Source: Chaetorhynchus papuensis (taxonomy: Eukaryota; Chordata; Aves; Passeriformes; Rhipiduridae). Taken from it: DNA of 64,000 nucleotides. Positions 1 through 13,300 of the stretch are shown piece by piece. Where the stretch lies: the NCBI GenBank assembly GCA_013396525.1, contig VWYX01000082.1, forward strand, positions 96,353 through 160,352, given 5' to 3'. The notes under the pieces are model-generated. The model was given only the letters and a program-made list of their open reading frames with translations. It had not been told where the DNA came from and ran no database searches. Made by a program: the position numbers and the translations under genes. Position 1 is the first letter of the stretch. Each line of letters opens with the position of its first letter.

Positions 1-1238
1 GGATAGGAGCAGCTGCCAAAACAGGTTGTAGGGGACTTGGATCTTCACATATCCAGACAGAGAATAAGGAGATATATCTATATTTCTATAAGGTTTGTCC
101 TTGGGTAATTTCAACTCTGTTTGTGTCCCCTAGCTTTAAAGACTTTTGATACTTGAGAACTACTCAGTTATATATCGTGATTCATCATTTAAAGGCAGTC
201 ATAGAAAAAACTGTGGCTGCCTGTGATGAGATCCTCTTCACTACACCGACAATTCCTGTTCTTCTACCTCAGAACACATCTTTGTTTTGTGAAAATTGAA
301 TCAAATTACTTACAAGACAAAGAACTGAGATGGCATTTTCTAATCTAATCAGATCATATTTGAATAACACAAACCAATTAGGTGTAACGAGGACTCATGG
401 GAGAGCACAAAGCATTTGGAGTATGAGTTTTCACCTTATTTGGAGACAGCAGCAGTTGGGTGAGTTCATCAGTCCTTGCTGAGAGGACTTCACCTGTTAT
501 GAAAGTCTCGGCATTGATGCAAGACATGTTGCAAATTATTGGGGAAACCTGGTGACCTGGACAATGGCTATATGATTAGTGAAAGTATGCAGAATTATGT
601 GATGCATGCAAACAGGAGTAAAAGCTAAGGTGGTAGCTGTGGTGGCTGAACTAAGCCCTTTGTAATACCACTGCAAACCAGAGTGGATGTTTCTGACGGA
701 AAATTAAAATAAATGACATTTATGAGCTTATGGGAGTGAGTGGGCAAAAGGTGAGGATCTCAGCTCAGCCTCCGCTGCTGAATTTGCAGTGGGAAACAAA
801 CTTGTGAGGGGTTAAGAGCTAAGCAAGTCTATCATATCTCTGGTTCCATCCTATTTGTGTTGATGTGATGACAGTGTCCTCAAGTAAATGACTGTGATGT
901 GCTGAGGACTGTGGTGAGGCTCCTGTGGGTGAAAACGTGGAGAAGGCCTATCTCAACTTGCACTGATGCTCCAGGAGCAAATGTATTCCAACCTGTATCA
1001 AGGCTAGAACAAAAGATGGGCAGCTGCTTCCCAAATTAGTACAGCCCCACACACGCTCCCCAACAGCAAATTTACTTTCCTCAGAAATTAAATACAGTGC
1101 TTGGTCTCAGGCAAGCCTATATTTTTACTTTCCCACCTTTTGTTACTCTTACTAGACTTGGTGCTAGGGTAGGGGAATAGCTTTTTAGACACAGAATAAA
1201 AAAATTCCCAAAAGGCCCATCATGGAATAAATACTCAC
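1..1238 (-). other. SLC28A3 intron 6, left end outside window
   Basis: Sequence 3' of the exon 6 donor on the minus strand. I searched by eye for the next conserved SLC28 block (the segment after SKYPTR and the downstream FFSTVMSM-like motif) and did not find it, so the next exon should lie left of the window. No repeats recognised. Confidence 0.7.
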
Positions 1239-1383
1239 TCTGGTTGGATATTTGGAAAAGATAAGCATCAGGACAACATACATCACAAGCCCACCAAAGG
1301 AGATTAGCTGACGGGGTCCTTGTTTTGCTGTGTCAACAATGAGCCAGCAGATGATAGTTATAATAAGAGCTGCACACAACACC
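1239..1383 (-). CDS. SLC28A3: SLC28A3 coding exon 6 (membrane helices 3-4)
   Basis: 145 nt completing Trp175 (TG|G) and encoding residues 176-223. It begins VLCAALIITIICWLIVDTAK and contains QLISFGGLVMYVV and FSKYPTR. The DTAK-G-QLxSFGGL and SKYPTR strings are strongly conserved in SLC28 proteins. The acceptor is TTTCCTAG|G and the donor AGA|GTGAGT, in phase 0. Readthrough past the donor gives unrelated sequence, supporting this exon end. Confidence 0.96.
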
Positions 1384-4300
1384 CTAGGAAATAAAAAGCA
1401 TCATGATATCCTGAAAAAGTTGTTTGGGATACTCCTTTCCCATCCCGTACCCAAAATATTTGCATCTCTGTGAAAAACTCTTTGTACAATATATTGGGCT
1501 GAAACCTGTAGCCCTACACAAGCAGGAACCTGCCTTTGCTGATGCACCTCTGGCAGCATCCTTGGTGACATCTGGAAGAAATGTCCTCCAAGCCAGAGTA
1601 TGGGGGGAAACCCGAAAAAAGCATGTGTGACTCGTCTGGGTGCTATTTCTTTTAAATGAAGTGTGATATCTTCCTTTGTCACTTCATCCTTCTCTTCCTT
1701 CCCTTCCTTCCTTTACTTTATTGAATCTTTCTTTAGTTCTGGGCAAGACAGGCTGTGGTTTTTACAACTTGCACTCTGCTGTGTAGCTGGTGGGTCTATG
1801 AAGCACACTCTACTGAGGAGCAGGCTGTAAACGGCTCTTTTCTTTGTAACCATTTGCTCTGTTCAGCTGTCTCAGAAACAGTGACAAGAGACGTGTACAT
1901 CTGTGTTTCAGTGTTTCTATGGTCCCCACTATCAGAACCATGTTAAGCTTGTTTATTGAAGGTAATTACCACAACTACAGCCTGGAAGGCAACAAAATAC
2001 ATCATCCCATATACAGAGAGGAAATAAACACAGTCCCAGACCTTTAATGCCAGTTTTGTCTAACAGCAAGCTTTCACTGATTTCAGTGGTACCTAGATAC
2101 ATAAATTCCATTTTTAGATGTGGATTAAAAACATTGCAGACAAACTGCACACAATGGCTTTGCCACTGCAATGCTGAATAACCCTTTCTACACCTGAGAG
2201 ACTTTCTGTCTCTTGGAAGAAAATAGTTAAGCACCTAATCTGTGATATGTACAATTTAACGATTGCAGCCCAGGTAATATAGCACTTACTGCCCTGACTT
2301 GTTCCATCTGGTCCTCAGAGCTCTCCTGTTCCTTTTGCTCCTTCTCCCAGAGAGGCTGTCACATCATCTAATGGAAATGCCTGTGTGTGACTGCTTTCTA
2401 ATGTGGCTCCCGAGCAGAAGGACCACAATCTTTATAGCACCTTTCCTAGCAAAACCATTTTTAAATCTTAAGAATAATCTGGGACATTTCCTGAGCTGAG
2501 AATGACTCCTCCTTAAAACTCTTTGTCTCTCAGCTAGTAAGTGACCTAGCTAAAACAGAAGGTAGCTTGCCAATTTAGCTTTCCTTTTTAATGAGATTTC
2601 ATTTGGTCTTTTCTTTGGTCTACAAGGCTCCTTTGTCTCCTCATTTTCCCGGGGATAACTTCAATATCCCTGATCACTGCTCAGGAATACTTGAAATAAG
2701 TATCTCACAGGTCTAATTATCTGCCGTTTATCTACCAGATGAATGTCTGCCATCCCAAATTAAGGTCATACAACCTTATTATGACATTAAATCTGGCTGG
2801 CATGGTTTGATTCCTGAAGGTCAAGTAAAAATTGCTACGGGGATATGTGGAAAAGCAGTATCTAGATAACACACTCCAGTCTTTAGCAGTTTGCATATGT
2901 CAGAGGTAAGGTTTTTATGAACCTAACAGCTCTCTAAAGTGCAGCACTTTCTGGCCTGCAGAATGAATGCAAAAGGCTGCAACACGCATGGACTTTTGTG
3001 AACGTATTCTCTTTCAACCACAAATGTGTCCTACCTCAATTCATGGTATTTTTCTACTCTTTCTGTCAAGACTTTTGATCCCTAGCTACTGCTTTGAAAT
3101 CCTGAAAGCATTTCTGATATTATAAACCGGTAAACACTGAATTATTCTGTGATTTTATTGAGATATGCATGATTGACCCATCTCCCTGTGCTTATGGGGG
3201 AGTAAGCTGAAATAAAATCATAGGGATAACTTGACTAGTGAATTGTCCTTCTACATAAATAGAAAGTAATTAATATTTACCATTTCAACCAAAACCACTG
3301 GTTTTTCAGGTATCTGTCTCCAGGGGAAAAGAGCCCAGCAATTCTGTCTTCATACTTAAGTATTAAAAAATCCCAGCAGATGAAGAAGATGGCTAGGACA
3401 GTGACGACAAAGAGTGGCAAAGCTCTCTGAAAATTCAAACTGCAGGCTGCAATAACTGCTGCCAAGTACGCTGTCACAGAAACAAGAATATACATGTCAG
3501 TTAGGTCGGTCTTTTTAAAAACAGGATCAAATCTTAAATTTATAAGATGTGATCAAAATGAGGCCTGTGTTTATCTTTTCAGTGCTTTTCTGACTCTCAG
3601 CCTAAACACTGAAAAATTTTGCTTTTGTGGATAGTGTTGTTACTTATACTCATTGATATGAAAGGTAGCTTTCGTTCTGTCAAAGCAGGTTATATGCTTT
3701 TGCCAAAGCAAGTTCATATCAAGCATGTTAATCACTTGGGAAAATTAAACACATCTATAGAACTTCTCTTTCCTGTGTAAAAAGTATGAATTAAGAGCAT
3801 GAGTCTTTTTCCGTTTTTCAAAAGAGGATGAGTTTGTCCAATAAAACTAGAAACAAACACTTATAAACATATGTTAATTGACTGATTTGATGACCTTCTC
3901 AAGTAATTGTGAAGCTTAAAAGTAATTTATTTCATAAAGTTTCATGATATTATTCATTTGACAGGTTCACCGGTGATAAATGCTGGCCAAAAAAACATTC
4001 AGTTCTTTTAAAGAATAATTTGATTTTGTCTATGGCAAATAATGAAGAAGGACAACTGATTTTTGTAACACAAGTTGGTTTTGTATGGAACTAATATATG
4101 AAATCCTGACATATTCTTAGAACTCACTCACTCTGTTGAGCCAGAACATGTCTGTACTACAACAAAGCAAGACAAGATGATGTTATGAGGGCAGGATATT
4201 CAGCATGCAAGCAGCACTTTTATAACCCCTTCTCGTGTGCTGATGCCTATCTCACAGTTTCAAGTCTCAGTGTTCCCGGTGTTCAAGTAGGAAGATCTCA

Positions 4301-7300
4301 AAAACAAACTCAGTGAAATGGAAGAAAACAAACCAATCTACTTGCCAATTAGGAAAGGGAGAAAGGAGAATATCTGAATGATTTTGCAGTGCATACTGTC
4401 GAAAGTACATTTACTCTAGAAAAAATTTGCAGTGACTATTGAGTAATATGAGTTAGAAGCGAAAACTTTTATATCCAGCCTGCTGACTTCAGTTCAGTCC
4501 TATTTGGTGGCTGACTGTTTTTTATGTGACTTCATGGTTTTGAACAAGTTACTGAAATCATTATTTTGGAGTCAGCTGGTAATGGAGTAGACACGAAACC
4601 TGAACTATCCTGTTATCACAAGTGTAATTGCCAGTCAGACTTTAAACATGCTGGAGAAGCAGTTTAGCAAGATTTGTGCTTTTGTTATGTTTGGGAATGA
4701 GCAGGTTTTGCAACGTGGAATTTTCTCTGGGACTAAATTCTTACCTACTTTGAAATACCTTCTTAAAGACAGTGAAGAGTTTTTATGTCAGACAAAGACA
4801 CAGCACAGCCTATAATCTCATACAGGTAAATAAATAAGGCTTCAGCAATCCTGAGTGTAATATATACTGTACCTGTTATTAAAATTCCATAGACAACATA
4901 ATAAATTCTGGTTTTATGCTTCTTGCAAAATTCACAGACTTCATCATATTTTTTTTCTAAAAGCCTAGGGGAAAAAATTAACAAAGAATAGAAACGTAAG
5001 CTTTTGCAGAAGAATATTGTGTTATATTGGTCAAAATTTCTCCACTGGACTTCACTGAACTTGGTAAGGGTTAAATTTGGATCTTGAAGTGCCAAATAAA
5101 GTGTCTTTTGAGAGGGACTTCTTTCGGTTGATGTTGGACAAGTGAAAAACAAAATATGGCAGATATCTAATGGGACAATCTGTAATCTATGTCATGGGCC
5201 AAAGTTAGCAGGCCAGTTCTGCTACCCTCTGAAGTACAGCTCTTCTGTAAAGGTCTGTTAATGGGGTTAGTGCAAACTGAGTAGGTAGTTAAAGATTCAG
5301 GCCATTACTAGACCCACAAAGTCTGTTAATTCAGCCAGCCCAGCATTGCGATGTGTAATAGTGTTGCTGTAATTGTGAAGGCCTAACATTTGTGTGTGTG
5401 TGTAAAATAACAAATACCCACAAAAACCTTATTACAGCGTGCATAGATGTTTCTGGACTTTTTAAAATGTTGAGGTTATTACATTAACTTTTCATCTCAT
5501 CATCTCACGGAAATTTTTTTTGTTATATTTGAATGTCATCAGTATCAGTTCTTCCAATTATAATGTATTTCACTTTCTTTGTTTTCCTCACTAAAGGTAA
5601 CAGCGTGATTTCATGAGGGAGGTTAAAATCTAGGGAAATAGCAGTTAAGGGAGTTAATTCAACACAGATTTCCAAAGTTATATATGCTGGTGACGTGGAT
5701 GTGTATCAATTACAAAAGCAGTGGCTAAATAAACACCTTCATATTGTGCAAGCTGGAAAAAAATTTCAGCTATGGCTCTGTCATCTCAGAGGCGCTGCTT
5801 TAGAGAGGCACATCTCTAAAACAGTGCCTTGCATTCCCAGTTCATAAAGGCAGTGTTATATTTAGAGATGCTAATTATCCAGACTGTACTTGTTTGGAAA
5901 ATAAATGCAGCTGGAGTTAGATGCACGTTGAAACCCAGCATGAATACCCTCCTTTTCTGCACTCAAAAAAATTCAATTAATTTAAAATAAATTTCAGAGA
6001 AACAAGAAATATTAATTTAAATTATATCAGCACTCAGAAGAACAGAGCAGGAAACACACTCCTTCACAAGTACAAAGAGTAATAGGTTCTCTGAGAAATC
6101 TTGATTGCTTTTGATACTTCAATTTCAGTTCTGGGAATTCCTGTTGCTTCACAAATTATAGCACTTTTTTTTTTCTAACTTGTAGGAACATTAGGTCAGC
6201 TACCCAATCTCAGCAGAAAGATTAGATAGAACAGGAAAAGAAAAAAGGAGGAATGAGAGACAAATAGATGAAAAAGACAGTTAATTTATCAAATTTGTGG
6301 TTCATCCACCACCCAAAAAAAGGAAAAAATACTATCTACTCTTACTGCTCCTTATGATTCCTTTGGGATTTAAAATTGTTACTTCCAGATTAAAATTTCT
6401 TGTTATGCCTTCTTTTATCTAACATCTCTCTCTCCTTCTTGTTTTATTAATTTAGGCTATTATCACCTTGGTAGCAGCGTATCTTAAATAATTAGACACA
6501 TATGTCATAAATAAGCAGCTCTGTTCTGAAAGGTGGCAGAAAAAATATGTTCCTTATGAAATATGGTTAATTTACTAAGGACATATTCTCTTNGAATATG
6601 TTGAAAAAACAGATCTCACTTAAGCACATTAATGTGAAATATTTATATATGTCAAAACTATTCTTTCTTGCATTTTGCTACTCAGAAATCAATTTTCTCT
6701 TATATATGTACTCCAGAAGGGAATGTTAACACCTTGCACTTATGTAGTGAATCAATGTTATCAACAGACTGATCTTCCAAAAGGGCTGTGTCTCAGACCA
6801 CAGGCTATTCAGTACTATCTGTTGAAAGAAATCAGTGACACATATGAACATTTAGTATTATTTTAAGTATTGCATCTTAACTTTTTTAATGCCTTAAACA
6901 GGGTTTGCTATTTTCACAAAAACACTTAATCCTCAAGTAAAATGTAGATGTGTGTTTCCGCTCTGTGATCGCTTGGAAGTAGTACAAACAAAATATAAAA
7001 CTTTTCTCCATTAAAATGGCTTTTTTCACAGCTATTCTGTTCTTATTTTGTGCTGGAGTAAATGGCTATACAAACTGAAAGACAATAGTGAATCTTTAAC
7101 TTCCTGAAAGAGACCACTCTTTAAGATCTCTCTTTAAAAAACACTGCTCTAGAAATACTAGAAAATAAGTTATTGTAAAAGAAGAAAAAATATTGCTCCT
7201 TTAATTTGCAAGGCTTTAAAAGGATAGTTCCACAATCACAGATGTCATTTGTGAGGTATAATAATTTTAAACATGTTGTGTTTCTGTATTACACAAATTG

Positions 7301-10300
7301 CTAGGCAATACAAAGGTCTGTGTAGCACAGGGGTAGGGCAGTGAAGTTTAGAGCTGTCACCCCAGCAGCAGAAACACTGGCAGCTTTTTGATTAGGCCAG
7401 GATGAATTGAGTGGAAGACTTACTCATGCAAAAACACATTACCCTTTCAGGCGTGGTTGCTCATCATCTACAGAGGCACGTTTGTTTTCATGCAGATCAC
7501 TCTCAATATTGATGTATTCATCCCCCTGGAAAGCAGATTAGTGCCAAGGTTGTCAGAGGGGTTTATGCTTCTTAAGTAAGGTGCAAAAAAGCATCATCAC
7601 TGGCAGATGGCTGAAGCAGTCTCTAGACTTTCCTGTCTGCACTGTGTGCATGGCTCCAGCTCTCCCATCTGCCACCAACTCTGTGATCACTACCAGGAAA
7701 ACCCAGTGTCAGCCAGGCCGATGAGTTTCCCAAGCCATCCACACCATTTTCAAAGACTGGGAAAAATACCAGTGTTACTCAGAGCTGATGTGTGCAATAG
7801 CACTATTGCACACAGGTGAAAAGCGCAAGCTGCGAATTAGACAGCTTGCCCAGCACCTCCTGTAGACACCCCCTGGTTTTGTTGTTTCTCTCTTTGCAGA
7901 ACTTTAGTATGATGGAACTTTTGTATATGGAGACTGGTTAAATCGGACGAGGCTTAGTGTATTAAAAATTTAAGCCAATAAATTTATTCTTAAGAAAAAC
8001 TGCTACCTGAGTCCACACAAGCATGGCAACTACAGGCTGACCTGCACCCTGTCTGAGGACTGCCCTGAGGCAGCCAGGAGGGGCACAACCCCTCAAAGCT
8101 GCTCAGCACACCCGTGGGGACTGTCATGCCCACGCTGCACCACTTCCCCCATCCCACTCCGGTGGGGCACAAGGAAGGCGCCCGTCCCATGGCTACTTAC
8201 CTCCATGTTTGTGGTGGGGCCTGCAGAGCGGCCAGGGCCCAGGGGAGGCGACCATTGTGTTTAAAGACAGCAGTGTACCTGCATGTGGCCCTCACGCCTC
8301 TCCCTCTGAACACCATGACAGGGCACTGTGACCAGCTGGTTGGCCTGGAGTGTCTGGCCATGACACCGGCGGACACTGTTTGCCTGGCCTGGTGGGCATG
8401 TTCTACCCTCTTCAGAGCAGCGGCCCACAGTGCCCAGCCACTTTTGGAGCAGTGGCAATCTGCGAGTGAGTTTGCCTTTTGTTATTCTGTCACTGTTGTT
8501 TATGGCAAGTCAATTCCCCAGTCTGCTGTGGAAAGCAAGGCCCACCACAGACCTTGCCCTGGCCCTTTCATTCTGTCTGTCTGTCCTGCTGCAGGTGCTG
8601 CCAGAAGTCCTGGAAAGCCCTCAGTGAGTTGCCAGGGAGAGACTTGAATCACAGAGTCATAGAATGGCCTGGGGTAGAAGGGACCTTAAAAATCATCAAA
8701 GATCATCGAGTTCCAACCCCCTGCCGTGGGCAGGGACACCTTCCACTACAACAGGTTTCTCAAAGCCTCATCCAGCTTGGCTTTGAACACATCCAGGGAT
8801 GGGGCATCCAAAACTTCTCTGGACAAATTATTCCAGGGTCTCATCACCCTCACAGTAAAAAATTTCTTCCTAGTATCTGATCTAAGCCTTCTCTTTTTCA
8901 GTTTAAAGCCAGTCCCCCTTGTCCTATGACTACATGCCCTTATAAAAAGTTGCTCTTATTTTTTCATAAGCCCCCTTTGAGTGCTGAAAGACCATAGTGG
9001 GATTCCCGGAGCTTCTCTTCTCCCAGCTGAACAGCCACATCTCTCTCAGCCTGTCAAGCGTGTTCAAACTTTAATGATCTCAAAGGCAAAACTAACACAT
9101 GGTGAGACCAGAGGAGTATGAACATGGAAGCCACTGGTCACTCTCGTAAGGAAAGCTCAGCATAAGACCAGCAGGAGTCCTCTTGGCCACAGTTTTTGGA
9201 GAGGGGTGCTGTGTAGCTCTGTGGAGCTGCACTAGAACTTCTGGCCATATTTTCACTAAACTCAATTTCTTTCCCTCTTTGGTCTTGACTCTGAAGTCAA
9301 GCAAACCTGAGAAATGCCTACTAAGTTACTATTACTTTTGGTAACTGGCAGTACTCTTCTTGGTGGCTGTACAAGGTAGGCTTCTCATCTGAGGGACACT
9401 GAGTGCTGATAAGATGTAAATATTATTTGTCCCTGAGTTTAGATTTGGGATATATTGCTTCTCACACATATATTGGGATATCAGTGCTTCTCACAGATTT
9501 TTTAACCTGTGTTATAAATCGAGAGAGTCCCAGCCTTCCAGGCTGAAGCGCTGTGCTTTCAGGCAGGCATCTACACTCCCTTTGGTACTGTGTCTACTCC
9601 CCTGGACACAGCTTGAAGCTCACATCCTACAGATATTGCTTTCATCCTCACCATCATTCCCAGTGCCCCCACTTAATGCACTGCCTAGGCCAGGACATGC
9701 TCCCCTCTCTCTTTCCTGCATGCCACAGCATACTCCTTGTGCCTGGATCACTCACAGCCTGAACCCTGGCTCTCCAAATTTGTGAAATATATGGTTTGTC
9801 TTGAGAATGTAACCTGTTTTTCCATTTGAGTATTTCAATTACAAAAGCATCAATTGATATCTTTTCACATTATTTACAATGTATTTAAATATGCTCAGAA
9901 TATTACTATGTCAATCTTTTATTGTCACAAATGCTTTCCTACAATGACATTAAAAGGTGCTGAGAAAATCTGAAATCAAAGACAACTTTGTGTGAAAGTG
10001 TGCAGATACAAAAGGAAATGGGGGAATGGATGCAAACCCCTTTTATTATTTTTCCTGGCCAAACATGATACTAGGTCTGGCTCTTGGGGAGTGTTGACCC
10101 TTGCTGAGAGTTACCTAAGGGCTGTGTGGCTCATGTGGTCTTCTGCCAGCAAAGGGACACATTGCGAAGTTCAGGCTGTAAAGACCCTTAAAATAAATTC
10201 TTATGCCTCAGTCACACAGTGTGCCTGAGAAACTGTTGGTGTGAGTATACGCATCTCTAATACTCTTGCACCAAGCAGAGGCAGAGTATTTTCAGATGAA

Positions 10301-13300
10301 CTTTTCAGTGGGAAATTGGTTTCTCTGATAAAAATCAAGCTTTCATTGATGCCACTACTTTTCTCCAATTTTCTACAGTTTCAATCAGTTTCGAAAGTCA
10401 TTTTTGGTTTTTTGCCTTAACAATTTCCTTTTTGCTGGCTTTTTTGAAGATGAAAGTATAGGCACCATCTACCACCTTTATCTCCTATAATCTCAGAACC
10501 CAATCTAGTTCCCAGGAGTGCTTATCAGACCAGTCTAAGTGATGCTTTCCGTCACTGTATATCTGGAATTAATTCAACTTTGAGAGCAAAGACATTACTT
10601 TGACAGCATGCCTTTGCTGCCTCTGATCATATTCAAGAAAACAACAGAAGAGAGAAATGAGTACCCAATGCATCAAGTATTCCTTATATATTGCTTTGAG
10701 TACTATTACCAAATTTGGTAAATAGATATGATTACAACAGAATTGAATTTTTAGAGTAGAAAGTTATTTCTGGATTGGGGATCTGAAAATATTAATACCT
10801 GACAATGGTAAAATACCTGTGGATTTTTTTAACCTAACTCTCACGTCTTCACTGTGGGATATTCACTATGTGGGCTAAACAAACATATCGTCAAAAGAAG
10901 TCAAAATGAATGTGTTTATTACAGTAATCTGTATTGTGCTCTCTTCTCTGGTCAGTTTTACACAGGACCTCAAGTTTGTGTTTGTCTGAAATTTTCCTTA
11001 TTTTGGATGTTTATTTAATAATTAAATACTAATTTATTGTTAGATACTTAGTAATATGAATTCTGTGGGATTGGAAGATTGTATCTCTAAAACCACTGAT
11101 TACAGATTCTCTTTTTCCACCTTCTTATGAGAAAATGCTTCTATTTCGACTCCTCGTCCAGTCTTCCCTCTGATTACCGTTTCTGATGCCTCTTTTGTAT
11201 CTTGTATGAAGCCATTATGACATTAGAATACATTTTTCTGAACCCTACACGTGCTGTAATTTTGTTTTTTGAGAACAGAACTCACTTCCCTGTCCATTTA
11301 TACATTTTAAATGATATTCCAATTTTGGTAGAACATCTGTCTTAGATATATTATTACATTGCTGACATTGAATTTGAGGTTTATTAATTTTCATAAGGTT
11401 ATTTGGAAGAAAAAAAAGCCACCGCAACATACCTGATTAGTATGCACTGTTTTCTTATTTTGTGAATTCTTGATTCTCTGGGAATTGTCTCCAATGCCTT
11501 TCAGATTTGTAACATCCACACCATCACTGTCATTCTAGGACCAGAAATTATATTAGTTCAAATCAGAAGCTGAAAGCTTTTCTCATGTACAGTAAGAACT
11601 GATTTATACTGATGCCTGGGCTTCCTTGGAAGAAAGTGAATGGGTGACAGCAAATGGCCTCAAGCTGCACCACAGGAGGTTTAGATTAGATATTAGGAAA
11701 AATTTCTTCACTGAAAGGGTGGTCAGGTATTGCAACAGGCTGCCCAGGGAAGTTATTCACCTTTCCTGAAGTTTTTTCCAAAAACCTGTGGGTGTGGCAC
11801 TCTGGGGACACAGTAATTGGTGAACATGGTGGTGCTAGATTAATGGTTGGACTCGATGTTAGAGGACTTTTACTATCTAAATGATTCTTCAATTCTGTGT
11901 TACTTTACTAGAACAGGGAGCCCAAAACTTGGTGTGCAAAGCTTGGCTGTTCAAGTTCCTGCACTACTGCCTTGGTCATGGATGGTGCTAATTGAATGTG
12001 AATCTGCTGTTTTCTTGACTAAACTCACATGTGTCCCATGGTGAATTGTGCTGCTCATTGTCTCAGGACTGGTTCAACAAGTTTATAAAAATCCAGCCCT
12101 TCTCCTCACCAAGAGCAAAATGGGCTGTTGGGGCCTTCCCCAGTTAATACCTTTGCTCCTTACATGGAGTAAACGTGAACATGTACTTCTATTGCTCTTA
12201 GAATAAAACACTCACAGTACCTTTAAAGAGAGGAGTTAGCTTTACCAGACTGAGGGATGAAGAGAGTCATAAACAGCCCCACTATTTCTATTTTTTTTAA
12301 ATAAAGTCTGAATTTATGTTTTCTTGTTTCTTAATGTTTTGAAGGATACATTATCTCTTTTTAATAGCCCTAGAATGTCTGGCTCTTGGTTTTGTAAGAA
12401 AGCTGCTTAAACAAAATTTCAGGTAACTTATATCCGTAGTTGCTGTGAATGTTTTGTATTTCAATTGTTTCTTATGGCAGCAGTTACAGCATGGTAATTT
12501 CATTGGGTATTATTGCATGAAGTATCTCATTATTTACATGGTAATAAACCCAGTAAGTTAGTATTTACAATGAAAACAATCATTTCCACATGAACAATAC
12601 AAAATAAGCTGAATCATAGTAAATGATGATAAACACAGGAATAAGCAGTACTACTAGAAATAAATTGAATTTTGCCTCTTAGCAGAAACATGATCTTAGA
12701 AGCAACTAGAACAAAGCTCAGTAACATGTTTTCCTTAAAGATATTTTGCCTCTAAACTTAATGAAAAATCAGTTTCAGTATAAGTGTTTCTGTAACTTTG
12801 TGTGTTCTGGGAGAAGAGAGAAGAGTCATGAGAATCTGTTTATTCAAGTGCTGTAGCCTTGATACCTCAGTTCCCATGCTTCTAAGTGAAGAGTTTCTTT
12901 TTCTTCCCTTAAGAGAGAGGTATTTCTTTTTCAAAAGCATTTGTCACTTGTTTGCCTTCTAATCATGCCATCATAGGAGCTTGCTGTAGCTGCCCCTGCA
13001 GTCAGCAACAAATGCAGCTACTGAACACTCCATACAATAAAAAAAAACAAAAAACAAAACCACAAGAAGCAGTGATTCTCTGTAGCACTGAGATATAATA
13101 TATTAAAAACACTACACAGGACAGCATAGCGAACTCAAAGCTGTACAGTTCTGTAATTCATATACACACATACACACACTCCTGAGATAGTGTCTTTGAA
13201 GATTTCTATACTTGTTGCTAATGAAGAAAAAGCAGAGGTTTCCTAGGACTTTTGTCAGTAAATGTGTGAAAAATGATAAGCATGCAAGCTGCTGTCTGTG

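Larger units (their letters stand above)
7526..11432 (-). other. SLC28A3 intron 2 (about 3.9 kb)
   Basis: Donor GTATGT follows exon 2; the acceptor before exon 3 is CTTTCCAG. The intron contains a minus-strand CR1 3' fragment (8647-9055), a GC-rich block of unknown origin just beside it, and a two-copy short repeat near 9.45 kb. No other structure was recognised. Confidence 0.8.

Noticed and set aside
4763..5152. 129-codon minus-strand open frame as a complete small gene
   Set aside because: Only 4873-4964 is family-like; the frame on either side is intron read-through past clear splice sites.
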